Source: an uncultured Porticoccus sp. (GTDB taxonomy: Bacteria; Pseudomonadota; Gammaproteobacteria; Pseudomonadales; Porticoccaceae). From it: 7,045 nucleotides of DNA. The DNA is taken from contig CATLZI010000110.1 in NCBI GenBank assembly GCA_950063125.1, positions 1-7,045 on the forward strand, written 5' to 3'. The number at the start of each line of letters is the position of its first letter. Within the stretch, counting starts at the first letter, position 1. The translations under genes and the position numbers were made by a program. A model generated the notes under the pieces. The model made no database searches. It was not told where the DNA came from and was given only the letters and a program-made list of their open reading frames with translations. Shown one piece after another: positions 1 through 6,015 of this stretch.

Positions 1-183
1 ATGCGGGAAATGCTGTCGGGGAAACCCCTGACGGACAAAGCGAAGAAAACACTGGCACAGTTGCGCCCAAATCAAGAGCCGGCCAAGAAAGTCAGCCCAC
101 TGCTGAGGGCATGGTTCAGCCCGGAGGAGCTGGAGTTGATACGGTCGGAGCCGAGGAAAGAGGTGCAATTAAGTCTGCTGTAG
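1..183 (+). CDS. Unrecognised protein, probably the C-terminal end of a longer gene
   Basis: An open frame of 60 codons runs from the first base of the window to a TAG at 181-183. An ATG sits exactly at base 1, but no upstream sequence is visible, so I cannot tell whether this is a true start or an internal methionine; a 5'-truncated gene is more likely. The product is hydrophilic and rich in Lys, Arg, Glu and Pro, with a linker-like middle (RPNQEPAKK) and a short hydrophobic patch (LLRAWFSPEELELI). It has no membrane segment and no motif that I recognise. It ends 83 bases before the proposed djlA start, on the same strand, so the two could share a transcript. I do not recognise the family. 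Confidence 0.4.
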   Translation: MREMLSGKPLTDKAKKTLAQLRPNQEPAKKVSPLLRAWFSPEELELIRSEPRKEVQLSLL

Positions 184-254
184 CACCACCTCTAGATGAG
201 GACCAAGCCACTGGTGATACCGGACAATATTTTAAGTTTTTACTACCACTAACT

Positions 255-259
255 AAGGA
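255..259 (+). promoter_or_regulatory. Ribosome binding site that fixes the djlA start
   Basis: AAGGA lies seven bases before the ATG at 267. The longer frame opening at 111 would begin inside the upstream ORF and add 52 residues without family character just before the membrane anchor. This site therefore decides for 267. Confidence 0.75.
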
Positions 260-266
260 CAAGTTA

Positions 267-1052
267 ATGCTCTTTGCACTTATTGTTGGCGGCCTTATCG
301 GCTACGCCTTTGGAAAATTACCTGGCTTACTTATTGGTGCTGCCATCGCTTTTTTCCTTCTTAACTTCATGAAAGGCCACCTCATCGGTAAACTTAAGAA
401 AATACAGACCGGCTTTTTTGAATCTGTCTTCGCGGTCATGGGTGCACTGTGCAAAGCCGACGGCGTGGTATCCAAAGACGAGATACAAATGGCGGAAACC
501 ATGTTTGCGCGCTTCCACCTGAATGAAGACCAGAAAGCCAAAGCCAGGGCCGCCTTCAACCGAGGCAAAGCACCGGACTTTGACCTGGACGCGGAGCTTA
601 ACCATTTCCTGCAGATCAGTGGTCGGCAACCGGCTTTACTGAAGATGTTTCTTCAGGTGCAGGTATCCGCCGTCGCCGCCGACGGAGTTATCCACCCTGC
701 AGAACATGAAATGCTGGTTCGAACCGCCCGAATACTGGGGCTGCCTGAAAGCCAGGTCGATCAGCTGGAAGCCATGTTGCGTGGAGCTCATGCCGGACAC
801 ACCGGCGCCGGCCCGGGTCAGCGCCCCACCACACAGCAGATCGATGATGCCTACACGGTACTGGGTGTATCTCCCTCTGCCAGCGATGCCGAAATCAAGA
901 AGGCATTCCGTAAACTGATGAGTGAGAACCATCCCGACAAACTGGCCGGCAAAGGCCTGCCTGAAAGCATGCGAGAGATGGCGGAAGAACGGACCCAGGA
1001 AATCAGCCACGCCTATGACGTGATAAAGGATGTCCGCAAGAAAAGCTCCTGA
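267..1052 (+). CDS. djlA: Co-chaperone DjlA (membrane-anchored J-domain protein with TerB-like domain)
   Basis: DjlA is an inner-membrane DnaJ-like protein that stimulates the ATPase of DnaK and is linked in enterobacteria to envelope stress and capsule signalling. With the start at 267 the product has 261 residues, close to E. coli DjlA (about 271). Residues 3-34 form one glycine-rich membrane segment right at the N-terminus, as is typical of the family. Residues about 45-165 form the TerB-like helical domain, with its two acidic repeats KADGVVSKDE (63-72) and AADGVIHPAE (137-146). A Gly/Pro/Thr-rich linker (173-190) leads to a C-terminal J domain (about 194-257) containing the essential HPD tripeptide at 222-224. 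The frame is intact and ends in TGA. An in-frame ATG at 111 would give 313 residues, but it lacks the good ribosome site and overlaps the upstream ORF by 73 bases. No intrinsic terminator is evident downstream; IS debris follows. Confidence 0.93.
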   Translation: MLFALIVGGLIGYAFGKLPGLLIGAAIAFFLLNFMKGHLIGKLKKIQTGFFESVFAVMGALCKADGVVSKDEIQMAETMFARFHLNEDQKAKARAAFNRGKAPDFDLDAELNHFLQISGRQPALLKMFLQVQVSAVAADGVIHPAEHEMLVRTARILGLPESQVDQLEAMLRGAHAGHTGAGPGQRPTTQQIDDAYTVLGVSPSASDAEIKKAFRKLMSENHPDKLAGKGLPESMREMAEERTQEISHAYDVIKDVRKKSS

Positions 1053-1096
1053 AAAATCAGAACCAGCGCTACACTTGGGCATGACCGTTGTCGTAT

Positions 1097-1323
1097 TGAC
1101 CTGCTCACTGAATTGACTACCAGCAAGGCCTGAGTAAAGTCTGCTCTCATTAGAAGAAAGCAGCAGCCAAGAAGTCCGATATACCGACAACGAGATTGTA
1201 GCGATCTTGAAACAGGTGGAGGCTGGAACGCCGGTGGTAGTTTTTTGTCGTGAGCTCGGCCAAAGCTTTTTACCAGTTACGGGCCAAGTACGATGGGGTG
1301 GCAAGATGAGTCGCTGATGAATG
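1097..1323 (+). pseudogene. IS3-family transposase OrfA relic (frameshifted)
   Basis: From 1177 the frame reads RYTDNEIVAILKQVEAGTPV, then CRELG, which is the helix-turn-helix N-terminus of IS3-family OrfA proteins. A usual MKKS-like N-terminus is broken: one base is missing just before 1177 and no ATG remains. After CRELG several residues are lost and an extra T shifts the frame. FYQLRAKYDG (about 1268-1297) then continues in a second frame, and DESLMN (about 1306-1323) in a third. The leucine-zipper half of OrfA and all of OrfB are missing. TGACCTG at 1097-1103 sits about 75 bases before the relic and could be the left terminal repeat, since the same heptamer occurs at the outer edge of the second relic (2364-2370). 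The element cannot encode a working transposase. Confidence 0.8.
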
Positions 1324-1379
1324 CCAAACCCAAACACAAGTACACCCGTTCCGCAGAAGCCAGCCAAAATGCAGAAATG

Positions 1380-1622
1380 TCAGGTGCGCTCCTTCGTGTC
1401 GGGCCGAAAGCCCGTGGCGGAGTTAGGCTGCAAGACGCAACGAGGAAGGTCAGAAGCATAACCACCAACGGGACGGTTTTCTCTGACAGGATGACGCACA
1501 TTGTTGCGACGTTTGCGTATCTTCCAGCGGATGTACAAAAAGCAGCCCGCGACAGAGGTGGCGACGAGAAAGTAAAAGGCGTATTCCATAATGGCAGATT
1601 CCGCTGAATTACCAATCATCAT
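1380..1622 (-). CDS. Small single-pass membrane protein, hypothetical (possible cassette ORF)
   Basis: This minus-strand frame of 80 codons encodes a product I do not recognise. From the methionine at codon 12 (base 1589) it reads MEYAFYFLVATSVAGCFLYI, a convincing single membrane helix, followed by a strongly basic stretch (RWKIRKRRNN) that would stay in the cytoplasm. The rest is polar. The last 17 or so codons read through a GCCTAAC site and a GC hairpin (1400-1428), the way ORFs of integron cassettes often run into their attC. No clear ribosome site precedes codon 1 or codon 12. An overlapping plus-strand frame (1293-1607) has no family character. It may be a decayed cassette gene or chance; the membrane helix favours a gene. 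Confidence 0.4.
   Translation of the reverse strand: MMIGNSAESAIMEYAFYFLVATSVAGCFLYIRWKIRKRRNNVRHPVRENRPVGGYASDLPRCVLQPNSATGFRPDTKERT
1400..1428 (-). repeat. attC-like end: GC hairpin plus GCCTAAC box
   Basis: Read on the minus strand, GCCTAAC (1428-1422) fits the RYYYAAC box that opens an integron attC. It is followed by a perfect 5-bp GC stem (1410-1414 with 1400-1404) around a five-base loop. A matching GTTRRRY box to close the site is not clear; only GCGGA near 1346-1350 matches the expected flank. The site would be a degenerate or truncated attC next to the small membrane protein ORF, in the same orientation as the clearer cassette at 5309-5958. Confidence 0.3.
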
Positions 1623-1750
1623 AACAGCCTGGCACCCGCCAATGCAGAGGGAAAACTTTATCTACTAACTATCAGGATTCATTTTGCTACTGCAACTATT
1701 TCAGTCTCTGCATGGGCTCTGAAATGGGCTACACCCCTTTAAACAAGCCT

Positions 1751-1807
1751 TTGACCCACTGATTCACAAATCATTGGGTCGCTGTGGTTCGAGCCCAGCA
1801 GGCAGAG
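1751..1807 (+). tRNA. Degenerate tRNA-like 3' half (probable relic, not functional)
   Basis: The stretch GGTTCGAGCCCAGC at 1786-1799 matches the T loop and 3' T stem of a bacterial tRNA. It is preceded by GGGTC, like a variable loop, and by ACTGATTCACAAATCATT, which resembles an anticodon arm with CAC or a changed CAT. Both arms are damaged: the anticodon loop appears to hold an extra base and the 5' T stem reads GCTGTGG instead of GCTGG. No D arm lies at the right distance and no CCA follows. TCTGCAT (near 1706-1712) could pair imperfectly with AGGCAGA (1800-1806), but the gap between them is too long for a normal tRNA. A strong terminator follows 12 bases later, as expected after a tRNA gene. 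I read it as a relic of a tRNA or of an island attachment site. Confidence 0.35.
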
Positions 1808-1818
1808 CTATATAAATT

Positions 1819-1847
1819 AAAGGGTTGCAGCAATGCAGCCCTTTTTT
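1819..1847 (+). terminator. Strong rho-independent terminator
   Basis: AAAGGGTTGCA (1819-1829) pairs with TGCAGCCCTTT (1834-1844) through an 11-bp stem with one T-G wobble. The stem closes on a GCAA tetraloop and runs into six T residues (1842-1847). On the plus strand it would end transcription coming from the tRNA-like stretch. No coding gene lies just upstream on this strand. Confidence 0.85.
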
Positions 1848-2097
1848 ATTGCTTCAATTTATTAACTTGCAGCCGTTGTGCAACCCTCTCTCTGCTCTTG
1901 AAATGATCACTCTGTTGCTCAACTAAACCCGGACCGTAAGGCCCTAGCCTGGTGATAACGTCACCCGACGGCTGAACGCTTTATTATTCGTGATTACAGA
2001 GTGGTGAGTAAGGGCTGGAATTTATTGCTAAAAATCCTATAGTTACCAGTGGCAACTCGGTTGTTGCGTGGCAAGCCTTGGATAACAATAAGTTAAT

Positions 2098-2104
2098 AAG
2101 GGGG
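2098..2104 (+). promoter_or_regulatory. Ribosome binding site for the ferredoxin-like gene
   Basis: AAGGGGG lies nine bases before the ATG at 2114. It favours this start over an upstream in-frame start at 2078, which would add 12 residues (ending RGLTS) not found in short ferredoxins of this type. Confidence 0.6.
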
Positions 2105-2113
2105 TTAACCAGC

Positions 2114-2296
2114 ATGAAAGTTACATTTGACGGTAATATCTGTAAGCATTCAGGCGAATGTGTGAAAAGATCACCAGAGGTATTCAAGGTGATTGACGGC
2201 AACATGGTGATCGATACTAATAAAGAGCCAGATGATAATATTCGAGCGACGGTTGCCAAGTGTCCTACTGGGGCTTTGAAGTGTGTTGATGAGTAA
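2114..2296 (+). CDS. Small ferredoxin-like [4Fe-4S] protein (YjdI / Fer4_19 type)
   Basis: The 60-residue product carries four cysteines, at positions 10, 16, 50 and 57, in the pattern C-x5-C ... C-P-T-G-A-L-K-C. The N-terminal IxCKHSGECVKRSPEVF and C-terminal VAKCPTGALK segments match the divergent single-cluster 4Fe-4S family that includes E. coli YjdI (about 76 residues). The likely role is binding one iron-sulfur cluster for electron transfer in the cytoplasm; the partner is unknown. There is no signal peptide or membrane segment. The gene stands alone: a terminator and tRNA-like relic lie upstream and an IS relic follows 68 bases after its stop, so context gives no redox partner. TATAGT at 2038-2043 could be a -10 element, but no convincing -35 precedes it. 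The reading frame and ribosome site are intact, so it is probably expressed. Confidence 0.85.
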   Translation: MKVTFDGNICKHSGECVKRSPEVFKVIDGNMVIDTNKEPDDNIRATVAKCPTGALKCVDE

Positions 2297-2363
2297 TTAG
2301 ACCATAACCCCGTTTTAGTACCGCTCATTGTCAGAAAAATCTGTAGCTGATTACTGTTCAAAA

Positions 2364-2785
2364 TGACCTGAAACAGCGTGTTTTCGAGCGTAATCAAATT
2401 GCGTAGACTATCCTAGTGCGCAGTGTGGTCTGACTTGGTTATAGAAGATGCTCCAAGCCTCAATCTTGGGCTCAGCATCAGCCAGTGACAGGAATCAATT
2501 TTCGTTCAGGCATCCATCCCGGAATTTACCATTGAAGCTCTCAACATATCTGTTTTGTATCGGCTTTCCAGACTGTATAAGTTTCAGTTTAACGCCATGG
2601 CAGTAAGTCCATTGATCGAGTTTCCTGGCAGAGCCAGGGGCTGTCGTTCGCCCATCACGCCCTTACGAAGCCTGTGTTTGCGGACGGCCAGTCCAGCCTC
2701 ACGGTAAAGCCTATATACCGTCTTGTGATTCACCTCAGCATCCTTATGACGCAACGACGCAGCAATTGGTGAACGTGCTGATAGT
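2364..2785 (-). pseudogene. IS3-family transposase OrfB relic with its catalytic core deleted
   Basis: Reading the minus strand from 2785, VHQLLRR appears in one frame, then EVNHKTVYRLYREAGLAVRK through RQPLALPG in a second, then KLDQWTYCHGVKL, SGKPIQNRYVESFNGKFRDG and YNQVRPHCALG in a third. These are consecutive blocks of an IS3-family OrfB integrase. The join near 2622-2626 goes straight from LALPG to KLDQW and skips the part that normally carries the first two Asp residues of the DDE triad; only the final Glu (in VESFNGKF) survives. In-frame stops interrupt the tail at 2495-2497 (TGA) and 2408-2410 (TAG). TGACCTG at 2364-2370 is a likely terminal repeat. The 5' half of OrfB and all of OrfA are missing, and the relic begins within about ten bases of the aminotransferase stop codon. 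It is inactive. Confidence 0.88.
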
Positions 2786-2792
2786 TAAGAGC

Positions 2793-3896
2793 TTAAGAGA
2801 ATACCAACCCCAGACGTTCGGAAGCAGTCATGAGCTGCTGTTGCGGATACCATGCAAAGCACAGGCGCATACTCGAGAGAAATTGACCGTTGGCTGAACA
2901 AATCTTACCGGGTAGATAGCTAACACCAGCTTGCCTGGCCTCATCAAGCTTTGCAGCGACGTCTCGCCCATCAACAAAACTTGCCCATAAAAAGTACCCA
3001 CCGTTGGGCTTATTGATACTTATCCGGTCACCAATCGTTGACACTAGCCCATCAAACAGCACTTCAGATCGGGCTGCATAGCTTTGCCGCAAATACTCAA
3101 GGTTCTTCTGAAATTCACCGCTGGCAATCAAAGGCCCAACCAATGCCGAAGTGACAGGTGCCAAGCCGCCGCCACTTTGCAGTAATGCCGAATTCTTGAG
3201 CTTGTGAAAAATATCCCCGGAACCCTGAATCCAGCCAAGCCGCAATCCGGGTGCAAGAATTTTTGAAAAAGAGCCTACAGATAAAACAGGCGCGTTATGG
3301 TCATAACACGCCAAAGGTGCAGGGGGTTTCTGACCAAAGTAAAGCGACTGATAAACGTCATCGGCAACAACAGGGCATCGCGTTTGGACTGCCAGTTTTA
3401 CTATACCTTGCCGTCGACTATGCGACTGCGTAATACCTGATGGATTATGAAAACTGGGAATTGTATAAAAAAATGCAGGCTTATATTTCTGTATGGCCTG
3501 TTCGAGTGCCTGTAGCTCGACACCGTCTTCATCCATCGGCAATGCAACAACATTGAAACCGCGCTCTTTAAATAATTTAAGTGCTATAAAATAGCTGGGG
3601 TCGTCTACCAGAATGGTTGCACCGGGTTTGCTCAATTGTGAACAAATCATATCGAGCGCATTGGACGATCCGTTCGTCAGCAATAGCTGTTCAGCGCTGA
3701 CCGGCTGATCGTAATCTTCTGACAACCATGCAGACAGCGCCTGCCGGAATATTTCGTCACCGGCCTGCTCGCCATAAGCCAGGTTTTTTTGTTCAACCGA
3801 CAGTGAGCGAAACAAATCAATCGGTAACAAATCCGGATCTGGTTGGCCTACCGCCAAGTCTATAAAGTGATCAGAGCGTGTAACCTGGGTAGCCAT
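2793..3896 (-). CDS. PLP-dependent aminotransferase, class I/II (fold type I)
   Basis: The 367-residue enzyme should transfer an amino group between an amino acid or amine and a 2-oxo acid in the cytoplasm, using pyridoxal phosphate. Visible family features are the N-terminal LAVGQPDPDLLP (14-25), TNGSSNALD (74-82), DDPSY (98-102), the PSFHNPSG cofactor-binding Asn (N151), ADDVY with the Asp that holds the PLP pyridine nitrogen (D180), SFSK with the Schiff-base lysine (K212), LRLGW (R219), and the C-terminal substrate-carboxylate arginine in MRLCF (R344). It resembles the 2-aminoadipate/MocR-type aminotransferase branch but lacks the N-terminal winged-helix domain of MocR regulators, so it is an enzyme rather than a regulator. 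At 367 residues it is slightly short for that branch. Its ATG shares one base with the stop of the upstream symporter gene (TAATG), so the pair is probably co-transcribed and translationally coupled. The substrate cannot be read from the sequence; it is plausibly whatever the symporter imports. IS debris begins just after its stop. Confidence 0.9.
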   Translation of the reverse strand: MATQVTRSDHFIDLAVGQPDPDLLPIDLFRSLSVEQKNLAYGEQAGDEIFRQALSAWLSEDYDQPVSAEQLLLTNGSSNALDMICSQLSKPGATILVDDPSYFIALKLFKERGFNVVALPMDEDGVELQALEQAIQKYKPAFFYTIPSFHNPSGITQSHSRRQGIVKLAVQTRCPVVADDVYQSLYFGQKPPAPLACYDHNAPVLSVGSFSKILAPGLRLGWIQGSGDIFHKLKNSALLQSGGGLAPVTSALVGPLIASGEFQKNLEYLRQSYAARSEVLFDGLVSTIGDRISINKPNGGYFLWASFVDGRDVAAKLDEARQAGVSYLPGKICSANGQFLSSMRLCFAWYPQQQLMTASERLGLVFS

Positions 3897-5281
3897 TATT
3901 GAGTCAGACTATCCATTTTACGGAAGTAATGATGCGCCGCTTCGTTGATTCGCGGTGCCAACAAAAAGGTAGAAAGCATCGTTGGTATAGCCATCATCGC
4001 ATACATACCAATTAATAAACCGTTGACCAATTCAAGTGTGGTGACTGCGCCTACGACAACCATGAGCAAATAGAGAGGCGTATAGTAACGCGCTTTGTCT
4101 GCACCCAGTAAAAATCCAACACACTTGGAGCCATAAAACCAGAAAGTGACGATGGTCGAAAAGCTCAGTAACGCAACCATCAGCAAAAGCAAATAAATAC
4201 CACTATGAGGGAAAACTTTTTCTAACGCTGCAACAGTGAGAGCAACACCTTCCATGTCGCCGCCGGCTTGCCAAACGCCTGTCAGCAGAATCATAAATGC
4301 AGTACATGAGCAAACAATCAGCGTATCGATAATCGGGCCGGTCATGGCTACGACACCTTCGCGTATTGGCTCGCTGGTTTTAGCTTCTCCATGGGCCATC
4401 GATTCTGTGCCAATACCCGCCTCATTGGAAAAAGCTCCGCGACGCACGCCAATCATGATGACGGTTCCCAGAGCACCACCGGCTACACTGGCGCCGCTGA
4501 ACGCGTCGTTGACGATAAGCATAAATACCTCGGGGATATCCTGCCAATATCGTACTAACACAATCAGTGTCATGCCGATATAAAGCAGCAACATACTTGG
4601 TACCAGTCGCACCGTTAACTTGCCAATGCGTTCGATGCGCCCCAGGACGACAAGCAGGACCAAAATGGCCAGAACAACGCCCGCAATGATATCAAACGCC
4701 ATATGCTGGCTTTCTGTAGCAAGGCCTATCGGTATTGCCACGACCTCACGCAACAGGCCGACAAACTGATTTGTCTGAAACAATGGTAATGTCCCAAGCG
4801 CGCCGGCTACGGCAAATAAAACAGCTAAGGGATACCAACGCTTACCAAGGCCTTCGCTTATCACATACATTGGGCCGCCACGAAGCACACCGCTTGAATC
4901 CCTGCCTCGATACATCACCGCCAGCGACGCAGTATAGAACTTGGTTGTTACACCGATAATGGCCGTCACCCACATCCAGAAAACCGCACCAGGCCCACCC
5001 GCGCTGATGGCGATCGCAACCCCTGCGACATTGCCGAGACCCAGTGTGCCCGACAAAGCCGTGCTCAAGGCCTGGGCATGGGAAACATGCCCCGGGTCGT
5101 GCTCATCGTTATAGCGCCCACGTAATAAGGCCAGCGCATGACCCAGATGGCGGTATGGACGAAAACGCGAATACAGCATCAAGCCAATGCCGCCACCCAC
5201 CAAAAGCACAACCAAAGGCGTGCTCCACATAAAATTGGCGAACGCATTAAATGCTGTTTCAAGCTGATTGATAACAGACAT
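3896..5281 (-). CDS. Sodium:alanine/glycine symporter-type transporter (AGCS family)
   Basis: The 461-residue protein is a multi-pass inner-membrane carrier of the alanine or glycine:cation symporter family (AgcS/AlsT/DagA), which imports small neutral amino acids with Na+ or H+. The family signature is clear: ALSGTLGLGNVAG followed by GGPGAVFWMW (75-104), and GVRRGAFSNEAGIGTES (278-294) in the second half. Hydrophobic segments recur through the whole length, for example 20-37, 95-112, 152-168, 195-214, 228-244, 310-335, 362-382 and 401-420. Length is normal. The signatures vary somewhat (GLGN for the common GTGN, GIGTES for GMGSAP), so the substrate may differ from alanine. The ATG at 5281 has only a weak GGGA before it. 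The attC-like site ends 28 bases upstream, and no convincing promoter lies between them, so transcription may come from further upstream. The downstream aminotransferase overlaps by one base. Confidence 0.93.
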   Translation of the reverse strand: MSVINQLETAFNAFANFMWSTPLVVLLVGGGIGLMLYSRFRPYRHLGHALALLRGRYNDEHDPGHVSHAQALSTALSGTLGLGNVAGVAIAISAGGPGAVFWMWVTAIIGVTTKFYTASLAVMYRGRDSSGVLRGGPMYVISEGLGKRWYPLAVLFAVAGALGTLPLFQTNQFVGLLREVVAIPIGLATESQHMAFDIIAGVVLAILVLLVVLGRIERIGKLTVRLVPSMLLLYIGMTLIVLVRYWQDIPEVFMLIVNDAFSGASVAGGALGTVIMIGVRRGAFSNEAGIGTESMAHGEAKTSEPIREGVVAMTGPIIDTLIVCSCTAFMILLTGVWQAGGDMEGVALTVAALEKVFPHSGIYLLLLMVALLSFSTIVTFWFYGSKCVGFLLGADKARYYTPLYLLMVVVGAVTTLELVNGLLIGMYAMMAIPTMLSTFLLAPRINEAAHHYFRKMDSLTQ

Positions 5282-5308
5282 AAGAATCCCGACGAGCTAA
5301 TACCTTAC

Positions 5309-5372
5309 CCTGACGCTTACCATTCGCGTGCGCGATGCAAAGCGGCGTGTCAGATACAACCATTTGTTAGTC
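5309..5372 (-). repeat. Integron attC-like recombination site
   Basis: Read on the minus strand, the 64-base stretch starts GACTAACAAATGGTT, passes CTGACACGCCGCTTTGC, and ends AAGCGTCAGG. Its layout and length match the short attC class of the aadA type (TCTAACAA... GCCGCT... GCGTTAGG), with a C in place of T in the final core. On the plus strand, which would be the folded bottom strand for this orientation, 5310-5314 pairs with 5366-5370 and 5325-5329 with 5345-5349, each with G-T wobbles. It lies just after the stop of the DUF6512 gene, where an attC belongs. The weak central pairing and altered core suggest drift. Confidence 0.62.
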
Positions 5373-5394
5373 ACAGCTGTGAGCCTCATGGTCG

Positions 5395-5922
5395 TCAGCC
5401 TTCACCCAACCGAACAGGTGCTTGTGGTTCATGAAAGAGAAAGGAGTCCAGAGGCCTGAAAGTCAGTGTCGAAAACAGTACGGTCGAAAGAACAAGGAGG
5501 CCAAGGGCGCTTCTTCGGACTTTTGCACTGAACTCGCGAGTCAACATAGCGTGCCCGAAGAACTCTCCAACGAGGATCGCGCCCGCAAAAACCGTGAGGT
5601 CTGCCGCCAAATGATGCCGCCCCAACAGCGCGGTGTACCCGTAGAAGAAAGCGACGATGACGAACGAAGGAAGCATGCAGCGGATGGCGGTTGCAGGAAG
5701 CAAGCCGGGCAACGAACCGTAGATTTTGTGCTGAAACGGTGTTAGCGCGAGTGCGGGCCAGAACGCGAGTTTGAGGTGCTCCCACGTACTTTCGTTTGTC
5801 GCGGCGAAGACAGCGACGACTGTGCTTCGACCAGACCACTCCCAAGCAAAGTGAAGAAGTGATCCGGCGGAAATCACCATGATCGAGCTCAAGAAGGCAC
5901 GCCACTTCATCGTTTCGCTCAA
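5395..5922 (-). CDS. DUF6512-type integral membrane protein (integron cassette gene)
   Basis: The product has up to 175 residues and several membrane segments: about 10-28, 48-60, 82-100, 106-122 and 138-152. The pattern HFAWEWSG (24-31) followed by FAATNESTWEHLKLAFWP (39-56), and the end TFRPLDSFLFHEP, matches the DUF6512 family of membrane proteins of unknown function. Tryptophan, Glu and His in the NESTWEHLK motif are conserved in that family; a biochemical role is not known to me. TTG at 5922 has GGAAGG six bases upstream; an ATG four codons later (5910) gives MKWRAFLSS, also a natural start, with a weaker ribosome site. The gene is flanked by a GTTAGGC core 5' and an attC-like site 3', in the right orientation for a single-gene cassette of about 590 bases. 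GC-rich overlapping frames on both strands are shadows. Confidence 0.82.
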   Translation of the reverse strand: MSETMKWRAFLSSIMVISAGSLLHFAWEWSGRSTVVAVFAATNESTWEHLKLAFWPALALTPFQHKIYGSLPGLLPATAIRCMLPSFVIVAFFYGYTALLGRHHLAADLTVFAGAILVGEFFGHAMLTREFSAKVRRSALGLLVLSTVLFSTLTFRPLDSFLFHEPQAPVRLGEG

Positions 5923-5944
5923 AGTCGACCTTCCATTATCTCCT
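5919..5944 (-). promoter_or_regulatory. Possible five-codon leader ORF overlapping the cassette gene start
   Basis: On the minus strand AGGAG (5944-5940) precedes ATG GAA GGT CGA CTT TGA (5936-5919). Its TGA overlaps the TTG start of the DUF6512 gene by two bases (TTGA). A ribosome ending there could restart on the cassette gene. The three-base gap between AGGAG and ATG is short, so this could be chance. Confidence 0.3.
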
Positions 5945-5951
5945 GATCATT

Positions 5952-6015
5952 GCCTAACGTCGCACATCACCGACAGTCAAGTGGTGTGGCTGTAGCGTAG
6001 CATATGCCGCACCGC
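5952..6015 (-). repeat. Integron core site GTTAGGC with adjacent attC-like stem
   Basis: GTTAGGC on the minus strand (5958-5952) is a perfect GTTRRRY core, placed 30 bases before the cassette gene start. Just upstream of it, plus-strand GTGGTGTGGC (5981-5990) pairs with GCCGCACCGC (6006-6015) over 10 bp, including two G-T wobbles that form only on the plus strand. That strand would be the recombinogenic bottom strand. The closing RYYYAAC partner of the core is not found within 150 bases, so the attC of the preceding cassette is incomplete or decayed. Confidence 0.45.

Noticed and set aside
111..266. Longer djlA frame starting at the ATG at 111
   Set aside because: The extra 52 residues overlap the upstream ORF, have no family character and precede the normal N-terminal membrane anchor; the ATG at 267 has a strong ribosome site.
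1293..1607. Plus-strand ORF of 104 codons
   Set aside because: It begins in the tail of the OrfA relic and then crosses the GC hairpin with no recognisable domain; it overlaps the minus-strand membrane ORF.
1951..1965. GGTGA / TCACC palindrome around TAACG
   Set aside because: Only five base pairs, no T run and no second copy; it could be an operator or attC fragment, but nothing supports either.
1984..2397. Minus-strand ORF of 137 codons
   Set aside because: It is a shadow antisense to the ferredoxin gene, with composition unlike a real protein.
5429..5905. Minus-strand ORF of 158 codons overlapping the DUF6512 gene
   Set aside because: Rich in Arg and Cys with no motifs, it is a frame shadow of the GC-rich membrane protein gene.
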